Shown here: piece by piece, positions 14,177-22,382 of the stretch
How positions within the stretch are numbered: position 1 is the stretch's first letter
Layout: the number at the start of each line of letters is the position of its first letter
Assembly: GCA_017620655.1 (NCBI GenBank)
Contig: JAGAUT010000066.1
Coordinates: 1 to 39,275 of the forward strand
DNA: 39,275 nucleotides
Direction of reading: 5' to 3'
Origin: Clostridia bacterium
Lineage (GTDB): Bacteria > Bacillota > Clostridia > Oscillospirales > CAG-382
Notes under the pieces: model-generated
Told to the model about the DNA's origin: nothing
Databases searched by the model: none
What the model saw: the letters and a program-made list of their open reading frames with translations, nothing else
Translations under genes and position numbers: made by a program

Positions 14177-15250
14177 ATGTTTTTGTTTAATATGGACACA
14201 GAAAACACAGACGGTGTTGCATCCGAAAACGAAGCTGTAGAAAATCTGCCGTCTCAGGCGGAGGAAACTCCCTCCGAGGCGCCGGAAACAGCTGAAACAC
14301 AAATCGAAACAGTAACAGAAAACGTCGAATCCCCCGAAGCCCCTGTAAAAAACGGTGAACCGACGCAGCAGTTCGAAGATGCCGAAACGAAACCGCTTAG
14401 TGCTGCAGAAGCTACAACAAAAGCAGTAAGGGAGATTCTTTCTTCAAAGGCTATGACCGTTTCAACCGTGGCATATACTCTGACTGTTGTTGCGGGAGTT
14501 GTTGTATCGTTTCTCATGCAGACCGTAGCAAACGGATTTTTCCATGATATGGCGGCACTCGGCAATTCGCTGAATACCGGATATACTTTCAGTCCGGTTG
14601 CTCTGCGTTTTGATGTTATTACACCTATCCTTTCTGCAATTGCTCCCATTATATTGCTTGCCTCTCTCTGGCATATTTTCTGTCAGGGACGTAAAAATGA
14701 CGGCATCAGGTTCAGAACAGGCGGCGTTACCGTGCTTCAGGTGTTCAGCATAATCGGCATTGTGCTTTCGGGCATATTCGTTGTGCTTTACGGACTGTTT
14801 TTCATATTTGCAACCTTCGGCGGATTGTCGATGGTAATGAGGGCACCGGATAAAGTCGGTATTATGGTGCTGTCGGTAGCCATGGGATTTGTCTCACTTC
14901 TGCTTCTTCTTGTGGTGCTTTATTATGCCATGATTCTGCACTCTGTTTCAAGCTTCAAAAAGGCAATCATAACAGATACTCCTTCGGCAAGAGGTTCTGC
15001 GTATGTAGGCGTAGTTCAGATACTTGCGGGTGTGCTGAATATTTTTTCCTTCCTTATGATTTCCGTTTTTGGAATTGCGGCATTTGCAGGACTTGCTGTA
15101 AGCGGTTTTGGCATTTCGGCATATTTGCCGGTATCACTTCTTTTTACACTTATCACGGTTTCAAGTGCTGTGAGCAATATCGGATTCGGTATGCTTATGC
15201 TGAGATATAAAAAGAGCATGAAGAGAATAAAGAAGGATTTTAAAAAGTAA
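14177..15250 (+). CDS. Membrane protein with acidic low-complexity N-terminus
   Basis: The 357-residue product starts with about 80 residues rich in Glu, Ala, Thr, Pro and Ser (disordered, strongly acidic), followed by about six membrane spans (roughly 95-120, 145-170, 185-215, 225-255, 270-305, 310-335). No known motif was recognised; the C-terminal end is strongly basic (KKSMKRIKKDFKK). AGGAGGA precedes the ATG. It follows the AI-2E permease by 18 bases and ends at a strong terminator, so it probably works with, or at least is made with, the permease. Confidence 0.65.
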   Translation: MFLFNMDTENTDGVASENEAVENLPSQAEETPSEAPETAETQIETVTENVESPEAPVKNGEPTQQFEDAETKPLSAAEATTKAVREILSSKAMTVSTVAYTLTVVAGVVVSFLMQTVANGFFHDMAALGNSLNTGYTFSPVALRFDVITPILSAIAPIILLASLWHIFCQGRKNDGIRFRTGGVTVLQVFSIIGIVLSGIFVVLYGLFFIFATFGGLSMVMRAPDKVGIMVLSVAMGFVSLLLLLVVLYYAMILHSVSSFKKAIITDTPSARGSAYVGVVQILAGVLNIFSFLMISVFGIAAFAGLAVSGFGISAYLPVSLLFTLITVSSAVSNIGFGMLMLRYKKSMKRIKKDFKK

Positions 15251-15262
15251 GATTACATAACG

Positions 15263-15292
15263 AAAGACGGCTCATGGGAGCCGTCTTTTTTT
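15263..15292. terminator. Bidirectional terminator
   Basis: Perfect 11-bp stem AAAGACGGCTC / GAGCCGTCTTT (15263-15273, 15278-15288), 4-base loop, then T-run rightward; the A-run on the left gives T on the minus strand for the converging gene at 15299. Confidence 0.88.
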
Positions 15293-15298
15293 GATTTG

Positions 15299-18289
15299 TT
15301 ATTTCTTGTTATTAAGTCTTACTTCGCTTTCACCAAGCTCGTATTCCATACCTGTGATATCGCAGAAGATATCAGCCTGAATGTGGGGAATACCGTCGAT
15401 GAATGTAAGAGGCTTCTTCATCTTGACATCAACACCGTCAATACTTACAACGTCGCAGTCCTTCATGAATACCGCTGTCTTTTCAGAAAAGACTGTCAGC
15501 ATCTCGCAAGTGCTATCCCATTCGTAATACATATTGGGAAGTCTCTTGAGCTTGCTCTTTGTATCAAAGGGAATATAGAGCATACCGTCTTCAACATAGC
15601 AGTCGTGGGCAGTATCTACGATTTCACCGTTCACCTTAAGGTTCATAACAGGACCTGCCGCATGAATTTCAATATCCAGAAGTTCAAAATCGCCTTGCTT
15701 CCATACGGGGTCAAATCTTAAGCCGTGGATAATTCCGTGCCAGTCCATTTCAGGAAAACGCTTAGGCTCAATTGTAAGCTCTGCAACTCCGTAAGGGTCG
15801 GTTATGCAATGGGGCTGGAAGGGATAATAATTCATTTCGGGATTGAAGGCAAAGCCGAACTGAATACAGCAGGCATTGTCGATAGGCTTTCTTGTTCTGA
15901 TATGAACAACGAATTTGCCTATCTTTTCCGCATCAATGGGAAGAAGCTCATCGTCATGGAGAATCATGTAGGGGTCATCCTGCTCAGAGTGACCGAACAT
16001 CATATCTGCCTTGAATTCGTAGCTTGTAAGATTGTGAATTTCCCACTTTTTAAGGTCTTCGTCGTTCTTGAATTCGTACTTCTTTATGATACCGTAGTCT
16101 GTTTCATCCTTGGGAAGCGAATCGGCAGGAGCTATGAGTGCTCTGTCCTGAGGATGAAGAATGTTGATTCTGTCAAGCTGGTCCTGATTAGGTATTACGT
16201 CAACGTGAGGCACATCTTCACGGAATACTGTTCTGAGAGCATCAAGATAACCAAAGCCGTGAACACCTGCAGGACACATATATGTACCTTCGCCGTATTC
16301 GTTCCATGTGGAAAGCATAATGAGCTTTGACTTCCAGCTGTTCTTGTCATATCTTGAAACAATGTCATCCTTTGCCCACTCTAAAAGCTCTACCATATCG
16401 TCAGGCTCAAGAACAGGTGAACGCTTACCTGTCCAGCCGAGAAGGTTATAACCGCTGGAAACTGTGGGAACTGTATGGCAGCTGCCTTCGTTCATGTTGC
16501 TGAGAACTCTGCTCTTTGTAAACTCAACATCGTAGCCCTTATGACCCCAGTTGTATGCGTGAACGCCGTCAATACCGCAAGCCTTATATACAGGCATACT
16601 TTCGCCGCAGCAGAGAATAACAAGACCCTTGTAGCCAAGCTTCTTTACTTCGCGTCTGAGATAGTCAAGAGACTTCTTGAGTACCTCGGGACCGCCTACG
16701 TCCGCCGCAAGTCTGTCGGGTGCATAGATTGACATTATGGCATATCCGTCAATCTGCATGTATCTTTCATCCGAGAAGAAATAGTCAATAAAGTAAGGGA
16801 AATAGTAATCTCTTAAATCTTCAAAGCAGGTCGGGTGTCCTAAAGATGCTTCCCAGAGAAGACCGATTTTAACCTTGTCAGAGTACTTTGCAAGCATATG
16901 ACCGTCGTGAATTTCACTTGAAAGCATTGTCTTTACCAAAGGCATATTGCTTTCGCTTCCGTACCAGCAGTAAAGCTGGAAATCAAGACCGTGCTCTGCC
17001 ATCCACTTGAGTTCCCAGTCGGCTGTTTCCGTAATACCTTCGTCGTAGTAGCCGAGAAGGGGCTTGTTTTCTGGGAACGGTGTAATGCAGTCCCAACCGT
17101 AATGTGTACCTGTTCTCCATAGTGAGCAGATATTCATACCTACATAGTAGTCGCCCTTCTTTTTGGGGATAACAGGTTCGGGAACATAATCAGCAGGAAG
17201 CGGAGGAATGGGGAATGCCTTCATGTCTGTAAACTGAAGGGTTGCCGCCTTATCGCAGACAAAGGCGATTCTTACCGCATCAATATATTCTGCATCATTG
17301 TCAAAAGCGATGGTTGAAACAACCTTACCGTTAAGACGGATAAGCGCTGTATTTGTATCTGTATCGGCTTCGATTCTCAGAGTCTGCCATACGTTCTTTG
17401 AGTGAGCTCTGAGTGCTCCGTCTTTACAGCGGATTTCTGTATATTCGTCATAGATTGAAATTACTTCTTCACCTGCTGAAAGAAGGCTTACTGTAAGCTT
17501 ACCGCCTGCCTTTGGAAGATTATACTTCATTTCATAGCCGACAACACCTGCTGTTCTGTCAAAGCCGCGTGTTATGCTTGTTGCCGAACCCGAGTTGCCC
17601 TTGAGTTCGCAAATTGCATAGTGTGAGCCGGGTCTGTACTGACGGCGTACAAGTGTAGCTCTGCCGTCTTTTTCAACAACATATTCTTCGGGCATACCTG
17701 TTGTCTGCTTGTTGATAACAACGTCGTTGAAGAGATAGTTCTTATAGAGCTTGAGGTCTGCATGAACAACAGCTTCACCGACTTCACCTGCTTCATAACC
17801 GAACTGGAAGCGGCAGATGCTCTTAGCCTTGCCGGTAAAAGGAAGTGTAGTTACATATTTACCGTCAAGGTGAACCTTTACTTCGCCCTTGTCAATATCA
17901 ATGATTTCTTTTAAGTAATGCCATTCGTTATCTGCCTTAAAAACAGCCTTATCGCCTGCATAGAAATATCCTTCATTCTGTCTGAGTACAAAGGCTTCAT
18001 TTTCGATGCCCTTGTCACCCCAGAAACCGAGATAAAGTCCGTCACCGCTTTGAACAAGGAAGGTACATTCAAATGTGAGAACGCCGCTTGTTTCTTCTGT
18101 GATGTTACGTCTTCTGAAGGTGGGGAATTTGTTACCGATGCTCTTTACACGTCTGTATTCAACGGTAGGAGCATAAAACTCACCTGCACCTCTGTGGTCG
18201 GTGTCCCAGCCGGATTCTTCATGATGACCGGGATAATGGATTTCATCGTCGATAAGATGATAGGCTGTGGGATTTAACTTTCTTGCCAT
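15299..18289 (-). CDS. Large multidomain GH99/WbsX-like protein, cytoplasmic
   Basis: The 996-residue protein has, in order: one or two concanavalin-like beta-sandwich regions (about 25-370), a TIM-barrel core (about 375-720) of GH99-like/WbsX type, another beta-sandwich (about 750-880) and a C-terminal copper-amine-oxidase-N-like domain (about 885-990: DGMLYIPFDTKSKL, IDGVDVKMKKPLTFIDGIPHI). The core pattern is typical: GYYDEGITETADWELKWMAE, GLDFQLYCWY, LGYKGLVILCCG, and STWNEYGEGTY with the WNE.GEG motif. Relatives are glycan-active enzymes or are annotated as WbsX glycosyltransferases; the role here is a sugar-processing enzyme of unknown substrate. There is no signal peptide, unusual for a protein with so many carbohydrate-binding-like modules. 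The ATG at 18289 follows AAAGGAGAG; the longer frame upstream overlaps the promoter. Confidence 0.75.
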   Translation of the reverse strand: MARKLNPTAYHLIDDEIHYPGHHEESGWDTDHRGAGEFYAPTVEYRRVKSIGNKFPTFRRRNITEETSGVLTFECTFLVQSGDGLYLGFWGDKGIENEAFVLRQNEGYFYAGDKAVFKADNEWHYLKEIIDIDKGEVKVHLDGKYVTTLPFTGKAKSICRFQFGYEAGEVGEAVVHADLKLYKNYLFNDVVINKQTTGMPEEYVVEKDGRATLVRRQYRPGSHYAICELKGNSGSATSITRGFDRTAGVVGYEMKYNLPKAGGKLTVSLLSAGEEVISIYDEYTEIRCKDGALRAHSKNVWQTLRIEADTDTNTALIRLNGKVVSTIAFDNDAEYIDAVRIAFVCDKAATLQFTDMKAFPIPPLPADYVPEPVIPKKKGDYYVGMNICSLWRTGTHYGWDCITPFPENKPLLGYYDEGITETADWELKWMAEHGLDFQLYCWYGSESNMPLVKTMLSSEIHDGHMLAKYSDKVKIGLLWEASLGHPTCFEDLRDYYFPYFIDYFFSDERYMQIDGYAIMSIYAPDRLAADVGGPEVLKKSLDYLRREVKKLGYKGLVILCCGESMPVYKACGIDGVHAYNWGHKGYDVEFTKSRVLSNMNEGSCHTVPTVSSGYNLLGWTGKRSPVLEPDDMVELLEWAKDDIVSRYDKNSWKSKLIMLSTWNEYGEGTYMCPAGVHGFGYLDALRTVFREDVPHVDVIPNQDQLDRINILHPQDRALIAPADSLPKDETDYGIIKKYEFKNDEDLKKWEIHNLTSYEFKADMMFGHSEQDDPYMILHDDELLPIDAEKIGKFVVHIRTRKPIDNACCIQFGFAFNPEMNYYPFQPHCITDPYGVAELTIEPKRFPEMDWHGIIHGLRFDPVWKQGDFELLDIEIHAAGPVMNLKVNGEIVDTAHDCYVEDGMLYIPFDTKSKLKRLPNMYYEWDSTCEMLTVFSEKTAVFMKDCDVVSIDGVDVKMKKPLTFIDGIPHIQADIFCDITGMEYELGESEVRLNNKK

Positions 18290-18355
18290 AATAATCTCTC
18301 CTTTCCTCAAAGGGGAATCTGAAACGGAAAATTTTGTATGTTTCAAATCACTTAA

Positions 18356-18384
18356 ATTATACAATTTGTTGATGGATATTTCAA
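18356..18384 (-). promoter_or_regulatory. Promoter of the GH99/WbsX-like gene
   Basis: Minus strand TTGAAA (complement of 18379-18384), 17-bp spacer, TATAAT (complement of 18356-18361). Its start lies inside the longer alternative reading frame, supporting the ATG at 18289. Confidence 0.8.
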
Positions 18385-18497
18385 TAGTTTTTCTGTCAAA
18401 AATATACGGATTTTTTGTCATTTCTTTTGCAGTTTTTTTGAAAGGTTGTCGTATTGTTGACAGACGTTTTTCTTAGCATTTATTTTTGTAAAAGCTC

Positions 18498-18526
18498 TTG
18501 AAAATTACAGTAATTTGTTGTATACT
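18498..18526 (+). promoter_or_regulatory. Promoter of lepA
   Basis: TTGAAA (18498-18503), 17-bp spacer, TATACT (18521-18526). It is divergent from the promoter at 18356-18384, about 115 bases away. Confidence 0.8.
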
Positions 18527-18557
18527 GTATAAGTATAAATCTATAATGGAGGAAACT

Positions 18558-20381
18558 ATGGCAGCCTCAAATAACAACCGCGATTTAAAGCATATAAGAA
18601 ACTTTTGTATAATAGCCCATATCGACCACGGTAAGAGTACCCTTGCCGACAGACTTTTGGAACTTACAAACACAGTCCAGAAGCGTGAAATGGAAGAACA
18701 GGTTCTTGACAACATGGACCTCGAACGTGAAAGAGGTATCACAATCAAGGCAAGAGCCGTTAAAATCAACTACGAATACGAGGGTGAGAACTACACACTC
18801 AACCTTATTGACACCCCCGGTCACGTTGACTTTAACTATGAGGTTTCACGTTCTCTTTCAGCCTGCGAGGGTGCACTTCTTGTTGTTGACTCAACACAGG
18901 GTATTGAAGCACAGACACTTGCAAACGCTTATCTTGCAGTTGACAACAACCTTGAAATCATCCCCGTAATCAACAAGATTGACCTTCCCTCTGCCGACAT
19001 TGAGGGCACACGCAAGGAAATAGAGGATATTATCGGTATTCCCGCCGATGAAGCACCTGCCGTTTCCGCAAAAGCAGGAATTAATATTGAAGATGTACTT
19101 GTACAGGTTGTAAAGAATATCCCCGAACCTAAAGGTGACATCAATGCACCCTTCAAATCACTTATCTTCGATTCCTACTACGATTCCTACAGAGGTGTAG
19201 TTGTATATATCAGAGTCTATGACGGCAAGGTTAAAGTGGGCGACACAATCCAGATGATGTCAACAGGTGTCACCTATGAAGTAACAGAGGTCGGCTTCCT
19301 TGATGCCTTTGGCTTTGCAAAGAGTGACGAGCTTCATGCAGGCGAGGTTGGCTATATCACAGCCGCAATCAAGACGGTAGGCGATACGCAGGTAGGCGAC
19401 ACAATCACACTTGCAAACAATCCTGCAAAAGAAGCGCTTCCCGGGTTTAAAAAGGCTCTTCCCGTAGTATTTTCGGGTATTTATCCTGCCGACGGTGCAA
19501 GATATACAGACCTTCGTGAAGCCCTTGAAAAGCTTGCCCTTAACGATGCGGCACTCACATATGAACCCGAAACGTCACAGGCACTCGGTTTTGGCTTTCG
19601 CTGCGGATTCTTGGGACTTCTTCACATGGAAATCCTTGAGGAAAGACTCGAACGTGAATTTAACCTCGACCTTATTACAACAGCTCCCAGCGTTATATAT
19701 AAGATTAAACCCAAGAGCGGTGATGAATACTATATTGACAATCCCACAAACTTCCCGACAGGCGATGAAATTGAGCAGGCTTTTGAGCCTGTTGTAAATG
19801 CAAGTATTATCTGTCCCACCGAATATGTCGGTGCGATTATGGAGCTTTGTCAGGAAAGACGAGGCACATACAAGGACATGACATATCTTGATACAACAAG
19901 AGCAGAGGTTCACTATACATTGCCTCTTAATGAAATTGTCTATGACTTTTTCGATGCACTCAAGTCCAAAACACGAGGCTATGCGTCTCTTGACTACGAG
20001 CTTGCAGGCTATGAGCCTTCAAAGCTTGTAAAACTCGACATTCTTCTCAACGGCGAAATTGTCGATGCCCTTTCCTTTATCGTTCATACCGACAAGGCAT
20101 ATGCAAGAGCACGAAAAATTGCCGAAAAATTAAAGGACAACATTCCGAGACAGCTCTTTGAAATACCCATTCAGGCAGCAGTCGGAGGTAAGATTATCGC
20201 AAGAGAAACCGTAAAAGCTATGAGAAAAGACGTTCTTGCCAAGTGTTACGGCGGTGACATTACAAGAAAGAAGAAGCTTCTTGAAAAACAGAAGGAAGGT
20301 AAAAAGAGAATGCGTTCCTTCGGCTCTGTAGAAGTACCGCAGGAAGCCTTCATGGCAGTTCTCAAGTTCGACGAAGACTGA
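18558..20381 (+). CDS. lepA: Elongation factor 4 (LepA), ribosome-associated GTPase
   Basis: The 607-residue protein is of standard LepA length and motif order: P-loop AHIDHGKST (20-28), switch I region [26 protein letters not shown], then EF-G-like domains II, III and V, and the LepA-specific C-terminal domain ending in [16 protein letters not shown]. LepA binds the ribosome in an EF-G-like way and affects initiation, biogenesis and stalled translation. The ATG at 18558 is chosen as GGAGG lies 7 bases upstream; the longer TTG-start frame begins within the promoter -35. In many Clostridia lepA is followed by hemW, then hrcA-grpE-dnaK; here hemW follows after a 336-base repeat-rich gap, and the heat-shock genes are absent. 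Confidence 0.97.
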   Translation: MAASNNNRDLKHIRNFCIIAHIDHGKSTLADRLLELTNTVQKREMEEQVLDNMDLERERGITIKARAVKINYEYEGENYTLNLIDTPGHVDFNYEVSRSLSACEGALLVVDSTQGIEAQTLANAYLAVDNNLEIIPVINKIDLPSADIEGTRKEIEDIIGIPADEAPAVSAKAGINIEDVLVQVVKNIPEPKGDINAPFKSLIFDSYYDSYRGVVVYIRVYDGKVKVGDTIQMMSTGVTYEVTEVGFLDAFGFAKSDELHAGEVGYITAAIKTVGDTQVGDTITLANNPAKEALPGFKKALPVVFSGIYPADGARYTDLREALEKLALNDAALTYEPETSQALGFGFRCGFLGLLHMEILEERLEREFNLDLITTAPSVIYKIKPKSGDEYYIDNPTNFPTGDEIEQAFEPVVNASIICPTEYVGAIMELCQERRGTYKDMTYLDTTRAEVHYTLPLNEIVYDFFDALKSKTRGYASLDYELAGYEPSKLVKLDILLNGEIVDALSFIVHTDKAYARARKIAEKLKDNIPRQLFEIPIQAAVGGKIIARETVKAMRKDVLAKCYGGDITRKKKLLEKQKEGKKRMRSFGSVEVPQEAFMAVLKFDED

Positions 20382-20717
20382 CGGTGAGCCACCGCCGGCA
20401 ATTCACGGGGTATCTTTGATAAATAATAAACCCTCGGTGTCGCATAACAAGCTTTTCCTGACCATCAAACACCGACGGTCGGAAAATATGAGATTCAGTA
20501 TATACCAACACCAATTGAGAGGAGTTAAGCCGCCACGGCAAAAGAGGGGAAGTCAGCGCAGACTTGCTGAAATTTCCGTTTTGTCTTTGGTTTGTGTCGA
20601 GCCATCCCCTCTTGTTGAGTGGAGAATTTTTGGTACTTTTGTTTCGGGACAAAAGTACGACTTGCCGTCTGCAGACGGTGAAATATCCCTGAAATACAAA
20701 AAAGAGGTCATTATCAT
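20382..20717. repeat. 336-base gap with dispersed-repeat, hairpin-rich DNA
   Basis: No gene is supported here. It contains: CGGTG-CACCG (20382-20394) just after lepA; CGGTGT/ACACCG (20435-20440, 20469-20474); AAGAGGGGA/TCCCCTCTT (20542-20550, 20605-20613); and GTACTTTTGT-TTCGGG-ACAAAAGTAC (20633-20642, 20649-20658), a perfect 10-bp hairpin. Parts resemble the gap at 34737-35029: both have CACGGGG, GATAA and GGTGTCGC in the same order. Such blocks look like non-coding dispersed repeats. An RBS-like AAGAGGT precedes hemW. Confidence 0.6.
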
Positions 20718-21893
20718 ATGAAAGGTCTCGGATTATATATCCATATTCCGTTTTGCATAAGCAAATGTAACTACTGCGACTTCTATTCAATAGGCGGAGC
20801 TGACGAAGAAAAGAAGGACAGATATGTATCTGCCCTTGTCCGTCATATGCAGGATTATAAAATACAGGCTAAAAGCTATGTCGTAACATCCGTGTATATC
20901 GGCGGCGGAACACCGTCTTTGCTTTCCGAGACTCAGCTTAAAACGGTTATGAGGGCAGTAAAGAAAAACTTCCGTCTTTCGCCGAGATGCGAAATTTCCA
21001 TGGAGGTCAATCCCGGAACCGTGGATGCGGCAAAATTTAAGGTGATGAAACGCCTTGGAATAAACAGAATAAGCATGGGTGCGCAAAGCTTTGACGACGG
21101 CGAGCTTGCCATGTGCGGACGCCGCCACAGCTCCCATGATATATTCGCATGTATTTCCGATGCAAGAGATGCAAAGTTTGAGAATATCAGCCTTGACCTC
21201 ATTTACGGACTGCCCGACCAAACAAAAGAAAAGCTGTTTGAAAACCTTGATACTGCAATAGAGCTTGACGTTGACCATATTTCGCTGTACGGTCTTAAAA
21301 TTGAGGAGGGAACACCCTTCTGGTATAATAGACACGACCTTAACCTTCCCGATGAGGATACCGAGTGCGATATGTACTTTGAGTCAATTGAAAAGCTTGC
21401 TCACGCAGGTTACAGACAATATGAAATCTCCAATTTTGCAAAGAAGCACAAAGCCTGTAAACATAACCTGAGATATTGGAATTGTGATGAGTATATAGGA
21501 CTCGGCCCTGCGGCACATTCCTATTTCGGAGGAAAGCGGTATTCCTTCAAACGCGATATAAACCTGTATATAGACTCCTTTGACGAAACAAAAAAGGTAA
21601 ACGAGCCTTTGCTTGATGAATATGTCGATATTCCTCCGCAGGCGAGAATAGCCGAATATGTAATGCTTAGATTCAGACTCCATGAAGGCATAAATCTTGC
21701 CCGCTTCAAGAAACGCTTCGGAAGAAGTTTTGAGTCACTGTATTATGAAAAGCTCTGGCCGTATGTCAATTCGGGACATGTCGTAAAGACCAAGACAGGC
21801 TATGCCTTCACTCCTAAGGGAATGTACGTTTCAAATTATATTCTTTCCCATATGATAGGGGAGGACCTTGTGATTCCCGGTTCCAATTCGTAA
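20718..21893 (+). CDS. hemW: HemW-type radical SAM protein
   Basis: The 391-residue product starts with HIPFCISKCNYCDFYS: the CxxxCxxC cluster (Cys13, Cys17, Cys20) that binds a [4Fe-4S] centre and S-adenosylmethionine, followed by the radical-SAM GGGTPS motif (about residue 65). Length and the C-terminal HemN_C-like domain match HemW, a haem-binding protein thought to deliver haem to respiratory enzymes, rather than coproporphyrinogen dehydrogenase HemN, with which it is often confused. No haem-synthesis gene is nearby. AAGAGGT lies before the ATG. The Dabb gene follows after 16 bases. Confidence 0.9.
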   Translation: MKGLGLYIHIPFCISKCNYCDFYSIGGADEEKKDRYVSALVRHMQDYKIQAKSYVVTSVYIGGGTPSLLSETQLKTVMRAVKKNFRLSPRCEISMEVNPGTVDAAKFKVMKRLGINRISMGAQSFDDGELAMCGRRHSSHDIFACISDARDAKFENISLDLIYGLPDQTKEKLFENLDTAIELDVDHISLYGLKIEEGTPFWYNRHDLNLPDEDTECDMYFESIEKLAHAGYRQYEISNFAKKHKACKHNLRYWNCDEYIGLGPAAHSYFGGKRYSFKRDINLYIDSFDETKKVNEPLLDEYVDIPPQARIAEYVMLRFRLHEGINLARFKKRFGRSFESLYYEKLWPYVNSGHVVKTKTGYAFTPKGMYVSNYILSHMIGEDLVIPGSNS

Positions 21894-21909
21894 CTTGGAG
21901 GTAATATAA

Positions 21910-22197
21910 ATGATTAAGCATTGTATAATGATAAAACTCAAGGACAGAAGCGAAGATGTGAAGAATGCCGTAAAGCAGAAGCTTCTCTCCATGGACGGTA
22001 AGGTAACAATGATGCGTGAATTTGAGGTGCATGCCGACTTTATCGGCTCGGAACGCTCGTATGATATTTTCCTTTCCTGTACGCTCGATGACGAAAAGGC
22101 TCTTGATGACTACCAGAATGATCCTTACCACTGTGAAATCAAAGCTTATATAAAAGAAAACGCCGAATCGACAATTGCAGTTGATTCCTACATATAA
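21910..22197 (+). CDS. Stress-response A/B barrel (Dabb) domain protein
   Basis: The 95-residue protein has the Dabb ferredoxin-like fold pattern: an opening strand MIKHCIMIKLKD, a helix VKNAVKQKLLSM, a strand FEVHADF, and the YDIFLSCTLDDEKALDDYQNDPYH segment, typical of the family. Dabb proteins form small dimeric barrels; some are plant stress proteins and some bacterial members are cyclases or of unknown role. No catalytic claim can be made. GGAGGTAA precedes the ATG and the gene follows hemW closely, ending at a terminator. Confidence 0.8.
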   Translation: MIKHCIMIKLKDRSEDVKNAVKQKLLSMDGKVTMMREFEVHADFIGSERSYDIFLSCTLDDEKALDDYQNDPYHCEIKAYIKENAESTIAVDSYI

Positions 22198-22212
22198 AAT
22201 TTGTTTTTTACC

Positions 22213-22239
22213 AAAGACAGCTTCGGCTGTCTTTTTTTT
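22213..22239 (+). terminator. Terminator of hemW-Dabb unit
   Basis: Perfect 9-bp stem AAAGACAGC-TTCG-GCTGTCTTT (22213-22234) followed by more T; UUCG tetraloop. Confidence 0.92.
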
Positions 22240-22266
22240 GCACAAAAATTCAATGAGCGAAAAAAC

Positions 22267-22363
22267 ACACAAATGTTCTAAAAAGCTCTTGACAACTTAG
22301 AACGGATGTGCTAATATCATATACAGAACAAATGTTTAGAACTTATGTTTAGAACTGAAGTTC
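22267..22363. promoter_or_regulatory. Cluster of LexA-like (SOS) boxes before dinB
   Basis: Five copies close to the Gram-positive LexA box GAAC-N4-GTTC: inverted GAACATTTGTGT (22267-22278), GAACGGATGTGC (22300-22311, in the promoter spacer), GAACAAATGTTT (22326-22337), GAACTTATGTTT (22339-22350) and GAACTGAAGTTC (22352-22363). The last three repeat at exactly 13 bp and the second lies 26 bp before them, on the same register. Repression of dinB by LexA is established in other bacteria; its use here is inference. Confidence 0.8.
22289..22317 (+). promoter_or_regulatory. Promoter of dinB
   Basis: Perfect TTGACA (22289-22294), 17-bp spacer, TAATAT (22312-22317). A LexA-like box fills the downstream half of the spacer and three follow the -10. 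Confidence 0.8.
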
Positions 22364-22382
22364 TTGTGTTGGAGGTAAACAT

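Noticed and set aside
15725..16330. Open frame of about 200 codons opposite the GH99/WbsX-like gene
   Set aside because: It overlaps coding sequence whose motifs are intact on the other strand, lacks a ribosome site and shows a shadow-like composition.
20718..21893. Annotation as coproporphyrinogen dehydrogenase (HemN)
   Set aside because: Length, cluster spacing and the position next to lepA fit HemW; no haem-synthesis genes are nearby.
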